This document shows, piece after piece, positions 23,101 through 33,422 of a DNA stretch of 64,000 nt (positions are counted from its first letter, which is position 1; each line of letters starts with the position of its first letter). This stretch comes from Galaxea fascicularis (taxonomy: Eukaryota > Cnidaria > Anthozoa > Scleractinia > Euphylliidae). A program made the translations under genes and the position numbers. The stretch is from NCBI GenBank assembly GCA_948470475.1, contig OX419342.1:2313201-2377200 (forward strand), read 5' to 3'. A model generated the notes under the pieces. The model was given only the letters and a program-made list of their open reading frames with translations, searched no databases and was not told where the DNA came from.

Positions 23101-26100
23101 CGTGAATGACCCGCGCAAGGGAACAGCAGACGCCTCGCGTGTCTCCTGACTCGCGGGCCACTCTCACGCGTATTCTCCACGTAGCTTTAACGAACATGTT
23201 GTATACTATACCTACATTAAAGACCTTCTTAAAAGCTACCATCCACCACGAGATCTTAGATCTTCAAATAAAAATCTACTTGTCGTCCCTGCTTTTAACA
23301 CAAATAGTCATGGCCGTCGTGCTTTTTCTGTTGTTGCGCGGCTTCTCTGGAACAGTCTTCCTAGGCATATTGGGGATGCTGGATCACTGGACATTTTTAA
23401 AAGACGGCTGAAAATTTTTCTTTTAAACGCGCCATATTTAAATTCATGACGTTACTTTGGTGTTTTATTACCTAACTATTTTGTCTTACCTTTTGTAATT
23501 CTAACTTTAATTTTAATTTTTTTTTTTAAATTTTGACTCTTGTAAATGGAGGCTTTGGACCTTTGGGAAAGGGTGCTCTATAAATGTCTTATAATAATTA
23601 TAAAGATTATTATTGTTATACCAAACACCTACCGCTTTGACGTCCCTGTAGTCCCTGGAAATATTCTTTACCCTGGAAATAATGGCGTCTTCCTCAGCCG
23701 CTATGGAATCGTCTAATTCTCCTATGAGCTGGGCTAAATGACGTTTGAAATTGTGCAACTACAATGAAAGAAAAATTCACATCAGAATGGACCGAACTGT
23801 GCACCAAAGAAGGACGTACTAAACACACCACAAACCTTTGTTTGAGCTGACTGCCCTGTGTATTCACTGGTATGAAGAGTTTGCTCCATTTCTGCCAGTC
23901 TACAGTAATCACAGAGGTAAGTTTGTTAGGATTTACGAGACTTCTACGTTCTGAAAACAAACTTCGACTTTTGACTCTGAGGATAAAACAGTTCATTGTA
24001 GTGACAGTTCTAACAAATACTGACAAGCAATGTTGTGTGACGCATTTTAAACCTTTTATCTCCGGATAAAACCATAAAGTGCGCTGAGCAGTTAAAGTAA
24101 AAGCTACTGAGCATCCTTTGCAGTAGTACCGTTCATAACGCTGCCGAATAAAATTCTAAACGCCTAACGCGATAGTTAACCATTTAAATGAAAGCTACTG
24201 GCAATTTTTTTAATGGTCATTAACTGTTCTATTTCAGAATGCTTCTAGCTTTTCAACCGCCAAGACAACATTTTAGCAAGTGTCATTCAGATCAAAACGA
24301 TTTGGCAGCTTTGATATGGGTACAGGTTGCTTATTCTGCAGAGTGTCAGCAAAGGGTGTGCTAAAAACCAGTTGGACTGAAACTAAAAGATGCCCTACTT
24401 GTTCTGCTTTTCATCAAGTTGTTTCTTTGTCAATCCCCATGCATCTTGACTAGCAGCCAGCTGGTGTTTAAAGCGATCAACTTCTATCTCCATCTCACGA
24501 ATTTTCTGTTGTAATGTGTCTCGCTCCCGAGTCAAAGCATTGATTGTTTCTTGGCTCTGACCAGAAGATTTCTTCTCCTGACCCACCTCTGACACCAGTC
24601 TCATGATAGTTTCCCTAGGTGAAAAAAAATCAAAAGTTCAATTACCCTATAGCATGAGTATCAGGCGTTTCTAGGGTGAGGAAGGCAAAAAGAGCGAGAA
24701 AGCGAAGGAAGAAACGCCTGACACAAACAGCTTCTCAGAAACCTTCCACCCCCACACAGCACGTGTTATAATTAGCCAATCAAAATCACTTCTGGAAACT
24801 GTCATGTGTCATGAGAGTAAACTTCAATAGGGAGCTTAAGCACGCGCGTTTTTGAGACGCGAACGGCAACCGGAAGTGAGATGTTTTCCGTTTTAACTTG
24901 TCTTCACACAACTATATTTATATCGCTAAGTATCTTTTCACTATTAGAGACCCTAAGTTTAAAAGTCTGGTTGAGACCGCTATCCTGGGGTGCGAAATAT
25001 TTTCTTCCGGTTGCCGTCCGCGTCTCAAAAACGCGCGTGCTTAAGCTCCCTAATATGGCGTCTGTAACCCCTGCACTGGAAGCTTGACTTCCGGTTGACT
25101 CACGTGACATTTCTTATTGTCTTTTGACCAATTAGCGTAACATACATAATCTGGATGTTGGACACAAGCGAATCAATGGCTTTGTGTCAGGCCCTTCTCC
25201 TCTTCCTTCCCCTTGTCCCCTTGTCCCTGATAGGGCCTGATACTCAGGCTAATTACCCTATAAAAGATTGTGGGACTTTCCTTAATTTGAAGTGAAGACA
25301 CTGTTGCAAATACTACCTAATCAAAGGCTAAATTTCTAAATGAAAGGAAAAAAAAACATTACACAATTTAAACACAACTCAGAATATGCCACATTGAATA
25401 CCAAAAGAAGGCAATAGTGTTAGCAAAATTTTTTAACTAATATATCCCCAACGATGTAGCCACAGTTTATATCTGGTAAACAAAGGGAAATATTGCTGGG
25501 TAATGATGCTTTCCTTTCATTAAGTTGCAGAGATAAATGCTTGAAGAAACTTAAGTTTTCTTTTTTTTGTTACTTTATTACTTCAATAATTAAATTTAAT
25601 ACATTTTTCTCATATTTTTCCTTGTAAAAAATTATAGTTTGAGTGCTAACTTTATCGAAAACTTTTGTAAGGGTGTATGCCATACCTGCTAGCTTTGGAC
25701 TCCAAGTTGCTTTCGTGCAAATTGCGGGATAAGGAGTTTGCTTTTTCTCTTAAGCTGTTTCTTTCTCTGACTATGTCTGCAATCTTAACATAATACAACA
25801 ACTGATGAAGCAAAGATTTTAGTAGGGCTGTCTTGTCTAACTTAATCTCAAACTGTACTGTCAATGCACAGCAGAGAGGTAATGAATACAAGAATTTCAT
25901 GAGAAAACACACCTTTCCAAGAAAAGATTGTACAGTTCCAGATACAGCTTCAGATGGATCAACATGCAAAGCTTTAATCAGCTGGGTTCTCATCTCCCCA
26001 TACTGTAAAAATAAATATACCAGAATAAATAAATAAATAAACATTATTGGATTGCACAATTACTGGTAAACTCAGAAGTTTACATAGTGGGCTGGAAAAA

Positions 26101-29100
26101 TTAGTAAAATAACAACATAAATGAAAGATAAAATATATGATAATTTATTGAAAAAATCACTAATAATTTAAATAACTTAAAGGTAAAGGTAACAGAGAAA
26201 AAGTCAAGAAAATGCTAATTCTAGGAGTGTCCTACATTCACTTGTTCCAAACCAGCTCATTATACACGTACCTTTACAGCATAAACTACTTGTCAAGATA
26301 ATTAAGCACTTATCGACTGAATTATGTCAGGCCATAGTGTGTGGTCAGCTCACTTTTGTTGGTCTGTTTTTAAAGGCTCAGCTGATAAAACGTCTAGCCC
26401 TTCCATTATGTCAGTAAGCAGAATCTTATTTATTGTTATTCACTTTACCTTACTCTCCCACTTCGCAGCTCGACTGGCAGCTTCCTCTTCAGCGGCAATG
26501 TGATGTTTTAGGGATGACTCAACCTGCTGAAGGCGATCTTGCTGTGTTTGGATTTCTTTTCTCAATGATGATATGGTGACATCACTGCGGTTTGCAAAGT
26601 TCTCCTTTTCTGCTGCTTGATCCTCTGCTTCTCGTATTCTGTCACGGAGTGACTGCACCAGGGCCGTTTGTCGTGCTGAATTTTGCTTGTTGCTCTCTAT
26701 TTCACACTGCAATAAAAGTACAAAAGCAAAGATCAGCAATACCATATTTTGTTATACAGTTGTGCAATAATAATAACAATTATTATGTTTTCTGATTGAC
26801 CTACCTTGAACTCAATTATTTGCTGATCTTGTTCAGATAATCTCTGCTGGGCATCTCGTAGCTACATAGAAATATTCAAGTTAAGTCCACAAAATAATTA
26901 TTTAATCAAATACACTGATCATGACTTTACAATTCAATGTCCAGGCAATGATAATGTGCAGTCTCTTACCTCTTGTTGTAAGCCAGATGAAACTACCTTT
27001 TCAGCAGCAAGATCTGTTTGCGCAGTTTCTGCAGCCTGTCTGTAGTGCGATAGCTGTTTAAGAAAAAATGTGACACTCAGTTCTGTTTACAATGTAATCA
27101 GTCTTTAGTGTATAGTTGAACTTTAATTTAACAAAGTGCTAGTGGAAGAACATAACACACTTGAGTTCTTGCTGCAAGCAATATTACACATTTGTATAAC
27201 TGTAGATTCTTGTCTACTGCTTTTTTTAAATATAAATTTGGCCAGTTCTAAGCACAGTTTTAAGCTCTCCGGATGGAGTACTTTGTCCATTTGAGAATGG
27301 TGATTAAATTGTTGTGAATAAAAGAAGACGTTTGCCTCAAGGATATCAGGCTTTAATCACCAAAACTCTTACTTACACAAACACGGCGGCCAACTGCGAC
27401 CACGAAAGATTGTTGGCTCATATATAATACTACATATACAACACAACAAATTATAATGTAACATGGTACATCACACAACACCCGCGATGTTCAATTGACT
27501 CTAGTTTCTAGTTTTCACAATGTCATTTACACCACAAGTGGTACCTGTGTGCTAAGGTGCTCCCTTTCTTGCTGAAGTCTTGATATCTTATCTCTCAACA
27601 GTTGACTTTCATCTAAAGATGCACCAAGTTCTAAGGATATGGAAGGACTGCGACAGGCCATGGCACTTGGCTCAACCTGAGATGCAAGGGAGACGGAACA
27701 TTGGACTACTGCAGTTTTACACTTCAGTTTGTAAGGAATTACACAGAACATGGTGGATGTCATATCCATCAAATGATCTGTTGTAATTAGTTACTTGCAA
27801 GTCTCTGTAAGACACTGTACAAATTTCACACACTTAAGGCACAGACTACTTGCCTTTTGAAATATTTGTGACAGCGGTTAAAATTTTTTCTCCAAGCTGC
27901 AATATTACTCCAGACCTTGATTACTTCAAACTCATCATGACAAAATTAATGCAATGTAAAATGTGCAGTCATGCCAATATTTTTTCTTTCAGTGGCATTC
28001 ACAACTGCAAAGATCTTTTGCACATTCTGTCCGTATTTCACAGGAGCTTTTTTTCAGTAGCTGGCTGCTGTCAAAGTCTCAACCAAAAATATAGTTTTCC
28101 TTGACTAAACTGTTTAGGGATGCCAGATCTTATCTACCTTCACGCTATAAATATATTTTCAGCAGGAAAACATTCCAGATAAGATAACTATTTAAGTTTA
28201 CTTAAAGTTTTTGCCAAAGGTAAACAAGTTCAAAATATTAAGTAAATAACACCCATGGATAATGTTTGCAGTATTTCAGGGGTGGCAAATGGCAAAATCC
28301 CAGACTCACTGAGACCCTTGTTTGAAAATCCGAGATCAAGCCCAAACATGTATGACTTCGAGACAGAAATAAATGTACTAATAGTAAACAAGACTTTTGA
28401 GATCGGATGTAAAGTTTACAAGACCCAAGATTTTAGAGGTACCATACGTCACCCCTTATTTGGTTGCTAAATAAAATTCTGTGTTCCTGTGTGCTTTCAA
28501 TAATTGATGAGTATATGGTGGCTGTAGTAATTTGTTGAAAGCTAAAAGATAATTGTTTTGATCTAAGGGAGTGCCAATTGGATAAAACGAGATTTTAAGC
28601 TAAATTTACGAGCTACATGTACAAGTTCTAGCTTTCATACCAATCCCGTGTGACAGGAGCATAACTGACTAATTTTTTCTCGCGACTTACTTGCGTGTTT
28701 TTCCTACGCAACTTTTAACATTTAGAATGAAACTATACAGCATTCGAACTACCAATTTATTTATTTCGATAAAGATAAATCAGCTTACTCTAATGGTTCG
28801 AATCACTAGCTAATAAGTGATATCAAGGGCTCATTACAACATAGTAGTAAGAATCAATCTACAAGAAATTTTGAAGTTTATTTCACCTCATTTCGTCTTT
28901 GAATAGGAGAACTTGTCCGCGAACTATTCTGACTGCCAGATTTTCGTCGACCAATAATCATAGGAGGTGAATTTCGGTAAAGTTGCCTTTCGTTGCCGTG
29001 ATCCCTCCATAGTTCTCGAACATCCACTCCAGAATCCTCGAGATAACTCAATTGGGCGCCGGGTTTTGCTTCCACGAGTCTTTGCTTTGGAATTTTTGGG

Positions 29101-29135
29101 AAATGATCTGATCTATCTGAATGTAGAGATGCCAT
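20175..29135 (-). CDS. CCDC170: CCDC170-like long coiled-coil protein, 15 coding exons
   Basis: Exons in coding order: 28887-29135, 27545-27676, 26970-27053, 26805-26861, 26449-26706, 25913-26002, 25686-25783, 24399-24614, 23836-23899, 23633-23758, 22768-22968, 22064-22186, 21210-21503, 20826-21062, 20175-20411. All have AG/GT borders and compatible phases and sum to 2466 nt (821 residues). The first about 83 residues are polar, basic and Ser-rich with no heptads. From exon 2 on the protein is nearly continuous coiled coil (for example LRDKISRLQQEREHL). The last exon carries a conserved-looking globular end (LLGLDINTLSVPDYEIISRL) that I associate with CCDC170, a microtubule/Golgi-linked protein of about 715 residues in human. 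Other ciliary coiled-coil families remain possible. It is divergent from HSBP1, with an X-box-like site in between. Confidence 0.8.
21638..21785. repeat. dispersed repeat with several CCAAT boxes, copy 1
   Basis: Shares an ordered series of blocks with 60,745-60,935: TGTGATTGG, AACTCGCGCCACTTTC, GCCAATGAGAAGCAAAAC, ATTTTCCCGCGCTT, GCGCCGG, and TTCTGATTGG. It lies in a CCDC170-like intron. The clustered ATTGG/CCAAT boxes make it look like a promoter-bearing transposon fragment. Confidence 0.7.
21887..21929. repeat. 43 bp perfect palindrome
   Basis: Twenty-one bases, including TTGTTGCGGACACAA, are followed after one base by their exact reverse complement. Looser copies of the same word (GTTGCCGACACAA at about 21,849 and GTGTCCGCAACAA at about 22,013) flank it, making a nested inverted-repeat cluster within an intron. 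Confidence 0.85.
23250..23610 (+). mobile_element. 5'-truncated LINE fragment (end of reverse-transcriptase ORF)
   Basis: One frame from about 23,256 to the TGA at about 23,448 reads like the C-terminal end of non-LTR retrotransposon ORF2 proteins: RRAFSVVA, LLWNSLP, SLDIFKRRLKIFLL. It is followed by an AT-rich 3' UTR with a TAATAATTATAA-type tail. The 5' part, including the polymerase core, is missing. It lies in the intron between coding exons 10 and 11 of the CCDC170-like gene, in the opposite orientation. Confidence 0.8.
24651..25250. mobile_element. MULE-like non-autonomous element with 11 bp target duplication
   Basis: Terminal inverted repeats of about 75 bp begin AGCATGAGTATCAGG (left) and AGCCTGAGTATCAGG (right, reverse complement) and end near CCTGACACAAA. 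The flanks carry the direct repeat AATTACCCTAT at 24,640-24,650 and 25,251-25,261. Long TIRs with an 8-11 bp duplication are typical of Mutator-like elements. No transposase ORF inside. A second MITE is nested at 24,830-25,050. Confidence 0.8.
24830..25050. mobile_element. TA-flanked MITE nested in the MULE-like element
   Basis: Inverted arms of about 50 bp start GGGAGCTTAAGCACGCGCGT and end near GGCAACCGGAAG. TA lies immediately outside both ends (24,828-24,829 and 25,051-25,052), as expected for Tc1/mariner-type insertion. No coding capacity. Being inside the larger element, it inserted later. Confidence 0.85.
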
Positions 29136-29729
29136 TTACATGATAAGAATCGCTCAAAAACTGCTTCAACCTCGACACTCCTGTCACTGTGAGTGCAAGT
29201 TCTTCAAAGTGAAGTTCCAAAATGGCGGGCGTAATATTTAGCTCCAGTGCAGTTGCGTGGCAACAAAAGACGCTTTCCGAGACAACCTCATTTTGACGGT
29301 TTGTGGACTGGGTATTCTTTGTCACACGATCACGATCGAATCCAGTTCACTTTATGGCACTAATGATCTTATAGAGGTTGTTAAGATACTAAACGCAAAT
29401 TGGAAAAAAAGTGGCAATGGGTTCCTTAAATTTGAAGTTACTGGGAAAAAAACATTTCATTTATTCATTGTGCGCGAACTGATCGCCATCAAAAAATGCG
29501 TGCGTGCAACGGCTGTGTTTTATTAGTCCTAAAATTATCATAATCTGATTGGCTGAAAAAAAAGTTGTTTATCATTTCCTCGCCTCTGATTGGTTTGTTA
29601 CAAAGACCTCTTGAACTCCGAGACACGACGCGAACTTGCAGCCATTTTTAGCTTCAAAAGAACGCAGAAACTGACAACTTCTGAGGGCAGGGCGCTAGAA
29701 ACTTAATTTTGAAGCATAATCAAACCTCG
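29136..29729. promoter_or_regulatory. shared divergent promoter region of the CCDC170-like gene and HSBP1
   Basis: Only about 670 bp separate the two start codons. The interval holds an X-box-like site (29,252-29,264), an AAAATGGCGG YY1-like word at 29,218-29,227, and two ATTGG (inverted CCAAT) boxes near 29,551 and 29,589. The right end is the HSBP1 5' UTR exon, which ends at a GTAAGT donor at 29,730. No TATA box is apparent. Confidence 0.6.
29252..29264. promoter_or_regulatory. RFX X-box-like palindrome
   Basis: GTTGCGTGGCAAC: two inverted half sites, GTTGC and GCAAC, three bases apart. The usual X-box is GTTGCCATGGCAAC, so this one is a single base short in the spacer. It lies about 117 bp upstream of the CCDC170-like start codon, a typical position for RFX control of cilium and centrosome genes. 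Confidence 0.5.
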
Positions 29730-29808
29730 GTAAGTTTCCTTTATTCCTATGGTTTTGAAGTGTGGTGTCAAATTAAAACTTTGTGCCGTCGTTTCTGAAC
29801 AGGACGCA

Positions 29809-30051
29809 ATGGAACATCCAACGAACGTCCCGGAGCTCATGCAGTTTGTGCAAGCGACTCTGCAAAATATGCAAGAGAAATTTCAAAGTGTCGAAGATTT
29901 GATCGTTAAAAGGATGACCGAAACCAGCAAGAAACTTGACGATATAGAGAGAGGCCTCACAGATCTGATGGACCATTCAGGAATGGGGGAACCGTACGAG
30001 GAAGATTTGGAATCTGATAAAGATTTCTCAGACGCCGACAAAGGCAGATAG
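29809..30051 (+). CDS. HSBP1: heat shock factor-binding protein 1
   Basis: An 80-residue, almost entirely helical protein. Known family members are about 76 residues, form trimeric coiled coils, bind the trimerisation region of HSF1 and damp the heat-shock response. Diagnostic stretches are LMQFVQATLQNMQEKFQ, then RMTETSKKLDDIERGLTDLM, followed by an acidic, unstructured tail. The ATG lies seven bases after an AG acceptor (TTTCTGAACAG); a 73 bp intron at 29,730-29,802 sits in the 5' UTR, so the apparent N-terminal extension of the frame from 29,749 is intronic. The CDS is a single exon. Divergent neighbour: the CCDC170-like gene. Confidence 0.92.
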   Translation: MEHPTNVPELMQFVQATLQNMQEKFQSVEDLIVKRMTETSKKLDDIERGLTDLMDHSGMGEPYEEDLESDKDFSDADKGR

Positions 30052-30385
30052 TGACATTAACCGCAGAGATTAGCTCGTTGCTACAGAAGATTGTAATGTC
30101 AACAGAACTTGAATGTGGAGTCGGTAGTTTCAGAACGTTCTTCGAGATATTTATAACCTAGGCATTTTTTTTCTCTTCTTCACCCTATGGATCTGTGTGC
30201 CGTGTAGAGGGAAACTTTCTCAAATTGTCTCTGCTGCATGTTTGAGTTCCCTTGATGGTTTTTCAAGTTGTGATAGTTTTTATTTTGAGAGAGAGAGAGA
30301 AGAAAATTTTAATATAATGTATTTACAGTTATGGTTTCTTTTTTTATGCTGGACGTGTTTCCCGCTTACCAGGTTTAGATCTTGA

Positions 30386-30391
30386 AATAAA
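30386..30391 (+). terminator. AATAAA poly(A) signal of HSBP1
   Basis: Canonical AATAAA about 335 bp after the HSBP1 stop codon, followed by T/G-rich sequence. Confidence 0.6.
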
Positions 30392-31016
30392 TGTAAGCTT
30401 AACTGGTGACGATTAAGTTTGCAAGTTATTATTTGAAAGATTTCTTCGAAATTACATGTTTAAGGAAATTTGAATCATTTGGGTTGCTCGTGTGCTTTGC
30501 TATGCATTATTTTAGCAGTTTACAGTCTCCTAGCTCCTGGTGCTGTGACCAGCCCAACTAAATTTATATGGGTTGGGTGGTAGCCACCACAGCAGTCCTT
30601 CTTAACATCTGTGTGACAACTGTGTGGCTCATTATTTGACAGCAGTTTTTAAGGATTTAACAAATGCAAGTTGGGAATATTAACAATTCTGCAACTGATC
30701 ATGTTTGCCTGGAACAAGGTACCAATATTCATTCCCTTGGGGCAAAGAAGGAATACTTGAAACAATGATCATAATAGTGATAAAAGTAAAGACATTACTT
30801 GCGTTTTCACTTCCATACATCACTCAGATACGTGGCTTCTTACAAATCCAACATGGTAGCTTTCTTTTGTGATGCAATCTAGTTCCTAGGTTGTGATGTT
30901 ATTTTTAAGTGCCTGCACAAATACGCCGGAAGTAAGGTTTGTTGAAAATAATGATGATGACGCACAAGAAGAATGGACGAAATTTTTAGACTCAGGCCTT
31001 CCACAGGAAGCCCAAG

Positions 31017-31052
31017 TAATAATAATAATAATAATAAGAAGAAGAAGAAGAA
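31017..31052. repeat. (TAA)n(GAA)n microsatellite
   Basis: Compound simple repeat within the inverted copy. The 34.9 kb copy has only a short imperfect version, so it expanded after duplication. Confidence 0.9.
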
Positions 31053-31689
31053 ACAATAAGAACAATATTACTTACAAATTGAAGGAAGGTTAGGACAAAC
31101 AGTGAAAAACCTGAGTGATAAACTTGCATCCCTGTGCATGTTCAAAAATTGTAACAATAGTAAAATAGACACATTCAATGAGTATACATTGAAAAAATTG
31201 CATCATGATCAAATTATAAAGCTGTAAATTGACAAGTCCTCAAAAAGTAGATACATAGAAATTACTCATTCAATATGCCCTTTTTAAAGCAATGTACACT
31301 TTTGCTTTTCTAAAATTAGGAATTGTTGTCCAAAGTCTAACTCCACTCACACCAGCTAAACGATTTCAAGGACTAGAGATTAAGGTTAAGTTATTAATAG
31401 TTAAGTCTCCTTGAAGTTTTCTGTTTCTCTCTCTTACTTCTCTTTTTTTCAGAGGTAGAGAGAGAGTAAATTGGAATGAGCTCTTAGTAATGTTATCAAA
31501 ACAAACATACTTGCAGAACTGTCTCTAAACCTTGAAGTAGGTGGGAATGTGCAAAAGGTTGCCAGGAAATCCAGCTATTTAGGAAAAATCAATCTACTGT
31601 TTTCTATCAAAGTAGCTGGGGAACTGTAGCTCAGAAATTCTGGGAGAAATCCTCACCTCCAAGCAGTGATACTTATCACTTAAATACCT

Positions 31690-31999
31690 AATGCTTACAA
31701 TTAGTTTTGATAGCCAAAATGTTCTTTCAATGTCATGCAGTGCAATTTGTTTAACACAATGTTCAATAATACCTAGCTCGTTAAAATAATGCAAAACTCG
31801 GTCGAATACAATTTTTTACACTTCCCGGGAGTAACACAGAAATGAGACCCATAATTGAACTCAACAAAATATTTGTTCTTGCAAACATGAAACAATTTGC
31901 ACCGTCAATTTCCGGGGGAAGAGTAACCCACTCAAAATAACCCTCTTTAGGCTTTTGGTAAGAAACCTGACCAGGCATGTAATTATCTAGAGAATCCTA
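31690..31999 (-). pseudogene. aminotransferase pseudogene fragment (C-terminal end)
   Basis: Minus-strand sequence corresponds to residues about 320 to the end of the aminotransferase at 33,423-34,664: YMPGQVSYQKPK, WVTLPPEIDG and EHCVKQIAL are recognisable. It is broken by frameshifts between the PPEIDG region and the KNCIR region, by replacement of the conserved Arg-Leu-Ser-Phe run, and by loss of all N-terminal sequence including the PLP lysine. Immediately upstream on the same strand comes the 5' flank of the intact gene, so the entire middle of the gene has been deleted. Confidence 0.85.
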
Positions 32000-32090
32000 A
32001 CTCACAAATTCCTAAACATTACAGAGATACAGAGCTAAATCAACATTTCTTATTATCCTCTTCTTTACGGATATTGAATCAAACAAATAT

Positions 32091-32410
32091 CGGAGACAAA
32101 TATTTCAAGAACGGGTTTCGTGACAAAATCCTCGTGAGGACACGCCTAAACTACAACTTTTAGCCCACAGTCATTGCTGTGTGCGGCTTTCGCTTTCGAC
32201 TCAAACTACTCCACCCCTCCTCTACTCCCTGAGTACGAGTTTGTATTCGTAAAAACCGTCAGCCGGTCGATAACCTATTGCATCAAAGGTAGGTTAAACT
32301 CATATTTTAGAGGAATAGTCAAACGAACAAAGTATTGACTGTAGTTTACGGCGTGTTCTCACGAGGATTTTGCTACGAAACCCCTTCTTGAAATATTTGT
32401 CTCGGATATT
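32091..32410. mobile_element. MITE at the centre of a fold-back duplication
   Basis: Inverted ends: GACAAATATTTCAAGAACGG at the left and its near reverse complement (CTTGAAATATTTGTC) at the right; the matching arms are about 65 bp (through CTCGTGAGGACACG...TAAACTAC). A further one-ended copy is at about 36,566-36,625. Both flanks carry the same aminotransferase 5'-flank sequence in opposite orientation. Confidence 0.8.
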
Positions 32411-32650
32411 TGTTTCATTTAATATCCTAATAGAAGAGGATATTAAATCAAAAAGTTTGATTTACCTCTATATCTCTGTATGTTTACGAATTTGTAAGCT
32501 ACATTGATATAAGCTTACATTTTACTAAGTGGTTCAATTATTTTGTGGGGATGAAAAGATATGCGAAAGTATGAGCATTTATTCAACTCAGTTCGATTAT
32601 CTGGAAAATGGCGCTCAGAGAATCTATATATAGCTTGAGTGTTAAAGAAA
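32404..32650 (+). pseudogene. aminotransferase pseudogene fragment (5' flank and first codons)
   Basis: Direct copy of about 33,262-33,490. The 5' flank is followed by ATG at about 32,573 and codons matching MSIYST.FD.LENG.QRIY, after which TATATAG stops the frame. Homology ends near GCTTGAGTGT and runs into a different repeat. Only about the first 25 codons were ever present here. Confidence 0.8.
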
Positions 32651-32655
32651 GCCTC

Positions 32656-33200
32656 TCTTAATTGTCAATGACTTGGCAGAGTAACCAGGGTTCCTGTCCT
32701 GTCCTATCCTAATTATCCTCTTCTATTGATTTACGGTCGTTTCGCCAACGAGATGTACTGTCGCGAAATGCTCTGTTTTCGTTTTCTCTTCTTGAAATCA
32801 AATCAGGAAATTGCTGTATTGTATGTGACGTCATGGAGGCCATGTTGGCAGTCAAGAACAATAGTCTCTCGCCGCTGGGAACTAAACTTTATTTTTATGC
32901 AAATTCAACAAAACAAAATTGTATTGTTTTGACCACCAACATGGCTGCCTTGTCACGTGAGTGAAATCAAGCAATAATCAGAGCAACACCAAATCAAGTA
33001 CGAGCTAAAATATTAATTAAGTACGAATTAAGTATTTTCAGTATTGGTAGAAGGCGATTTATCATGAAATTGGCCGATCTTTATATTATATTTCTTTTTT
33101 GTCATTACAGCGATACGACTTCATGAAGAAATTTTCTGGTAGCCATTAAAATAATCATAGTGGCACAAACACTGTATGTAGTGAATGTCAAGAAAGGGTG
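32656..33200 (+). repeat. dispersed repeat copy A
   Basis: Blocks shared with 35,230-35,545 and, inverted, 36,880-37,320: GCGAAATGCTCTGTTTTCGT, TTCTTGAAATCAAATC, GAAATTGGCCGAT, ATTACAG(C/T)GATACGACTT, GTGGCACAAACACTGTA. The leading segment ending GTAACCAGGGTTCCTGTCCT is inverted relative to copy B, so this copy is itself rearranged. Non-coding. Confidence 0.7.
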
Positions 33201-33422
33201 CCACGCTTAGGAGGCGTCGATCCACCGCACATACAGTGTATGATTTAAACCACTCAACTCCTCCGATATTTGTTTCATTTAATGTCCTAATAGATGAGGA
33301 TCGTTTAAAATGTTGATTTAGCTCTGTATCTCAGCAATGTTTAGGAATTTATGAGTTGCATTGATATAACTAACAAGTGGTTTAATTAATTATTTTGTGG
33401 GGATGAAAGGAGCTGAGGAAGG

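Larger units (their letters stand above)
30820..31999 (-). repeat. inverted copy of the 3' end and downstream flank of the 33.4 kb aminotransferase gene
   Basis: Read on the minus strand this block matches about 34,374-35,060 on the plus strand: the last about 95 codons of the aminotransferase, its 3' flank, a segment with GATTGCATCACAAGAGAAAG, and an acidic ORF. Relative to the 34.7 kb copy it carries about 420 extra bases (about 31,193-31,612), placed exactly where GAGCTACA meets TACTCATTGAATG in the other copy. The copies are clearly diverged. Confidence 0.85.

Noticed and set aside
29749..29808. 20-residue N-terminal extension of HSBP1
   Set aside because: It lies mostly in a 73 bp intron with GTAAGT donor and TTTCTGAACAG acceptor; HSBP1 proteins start at the chosen Met.
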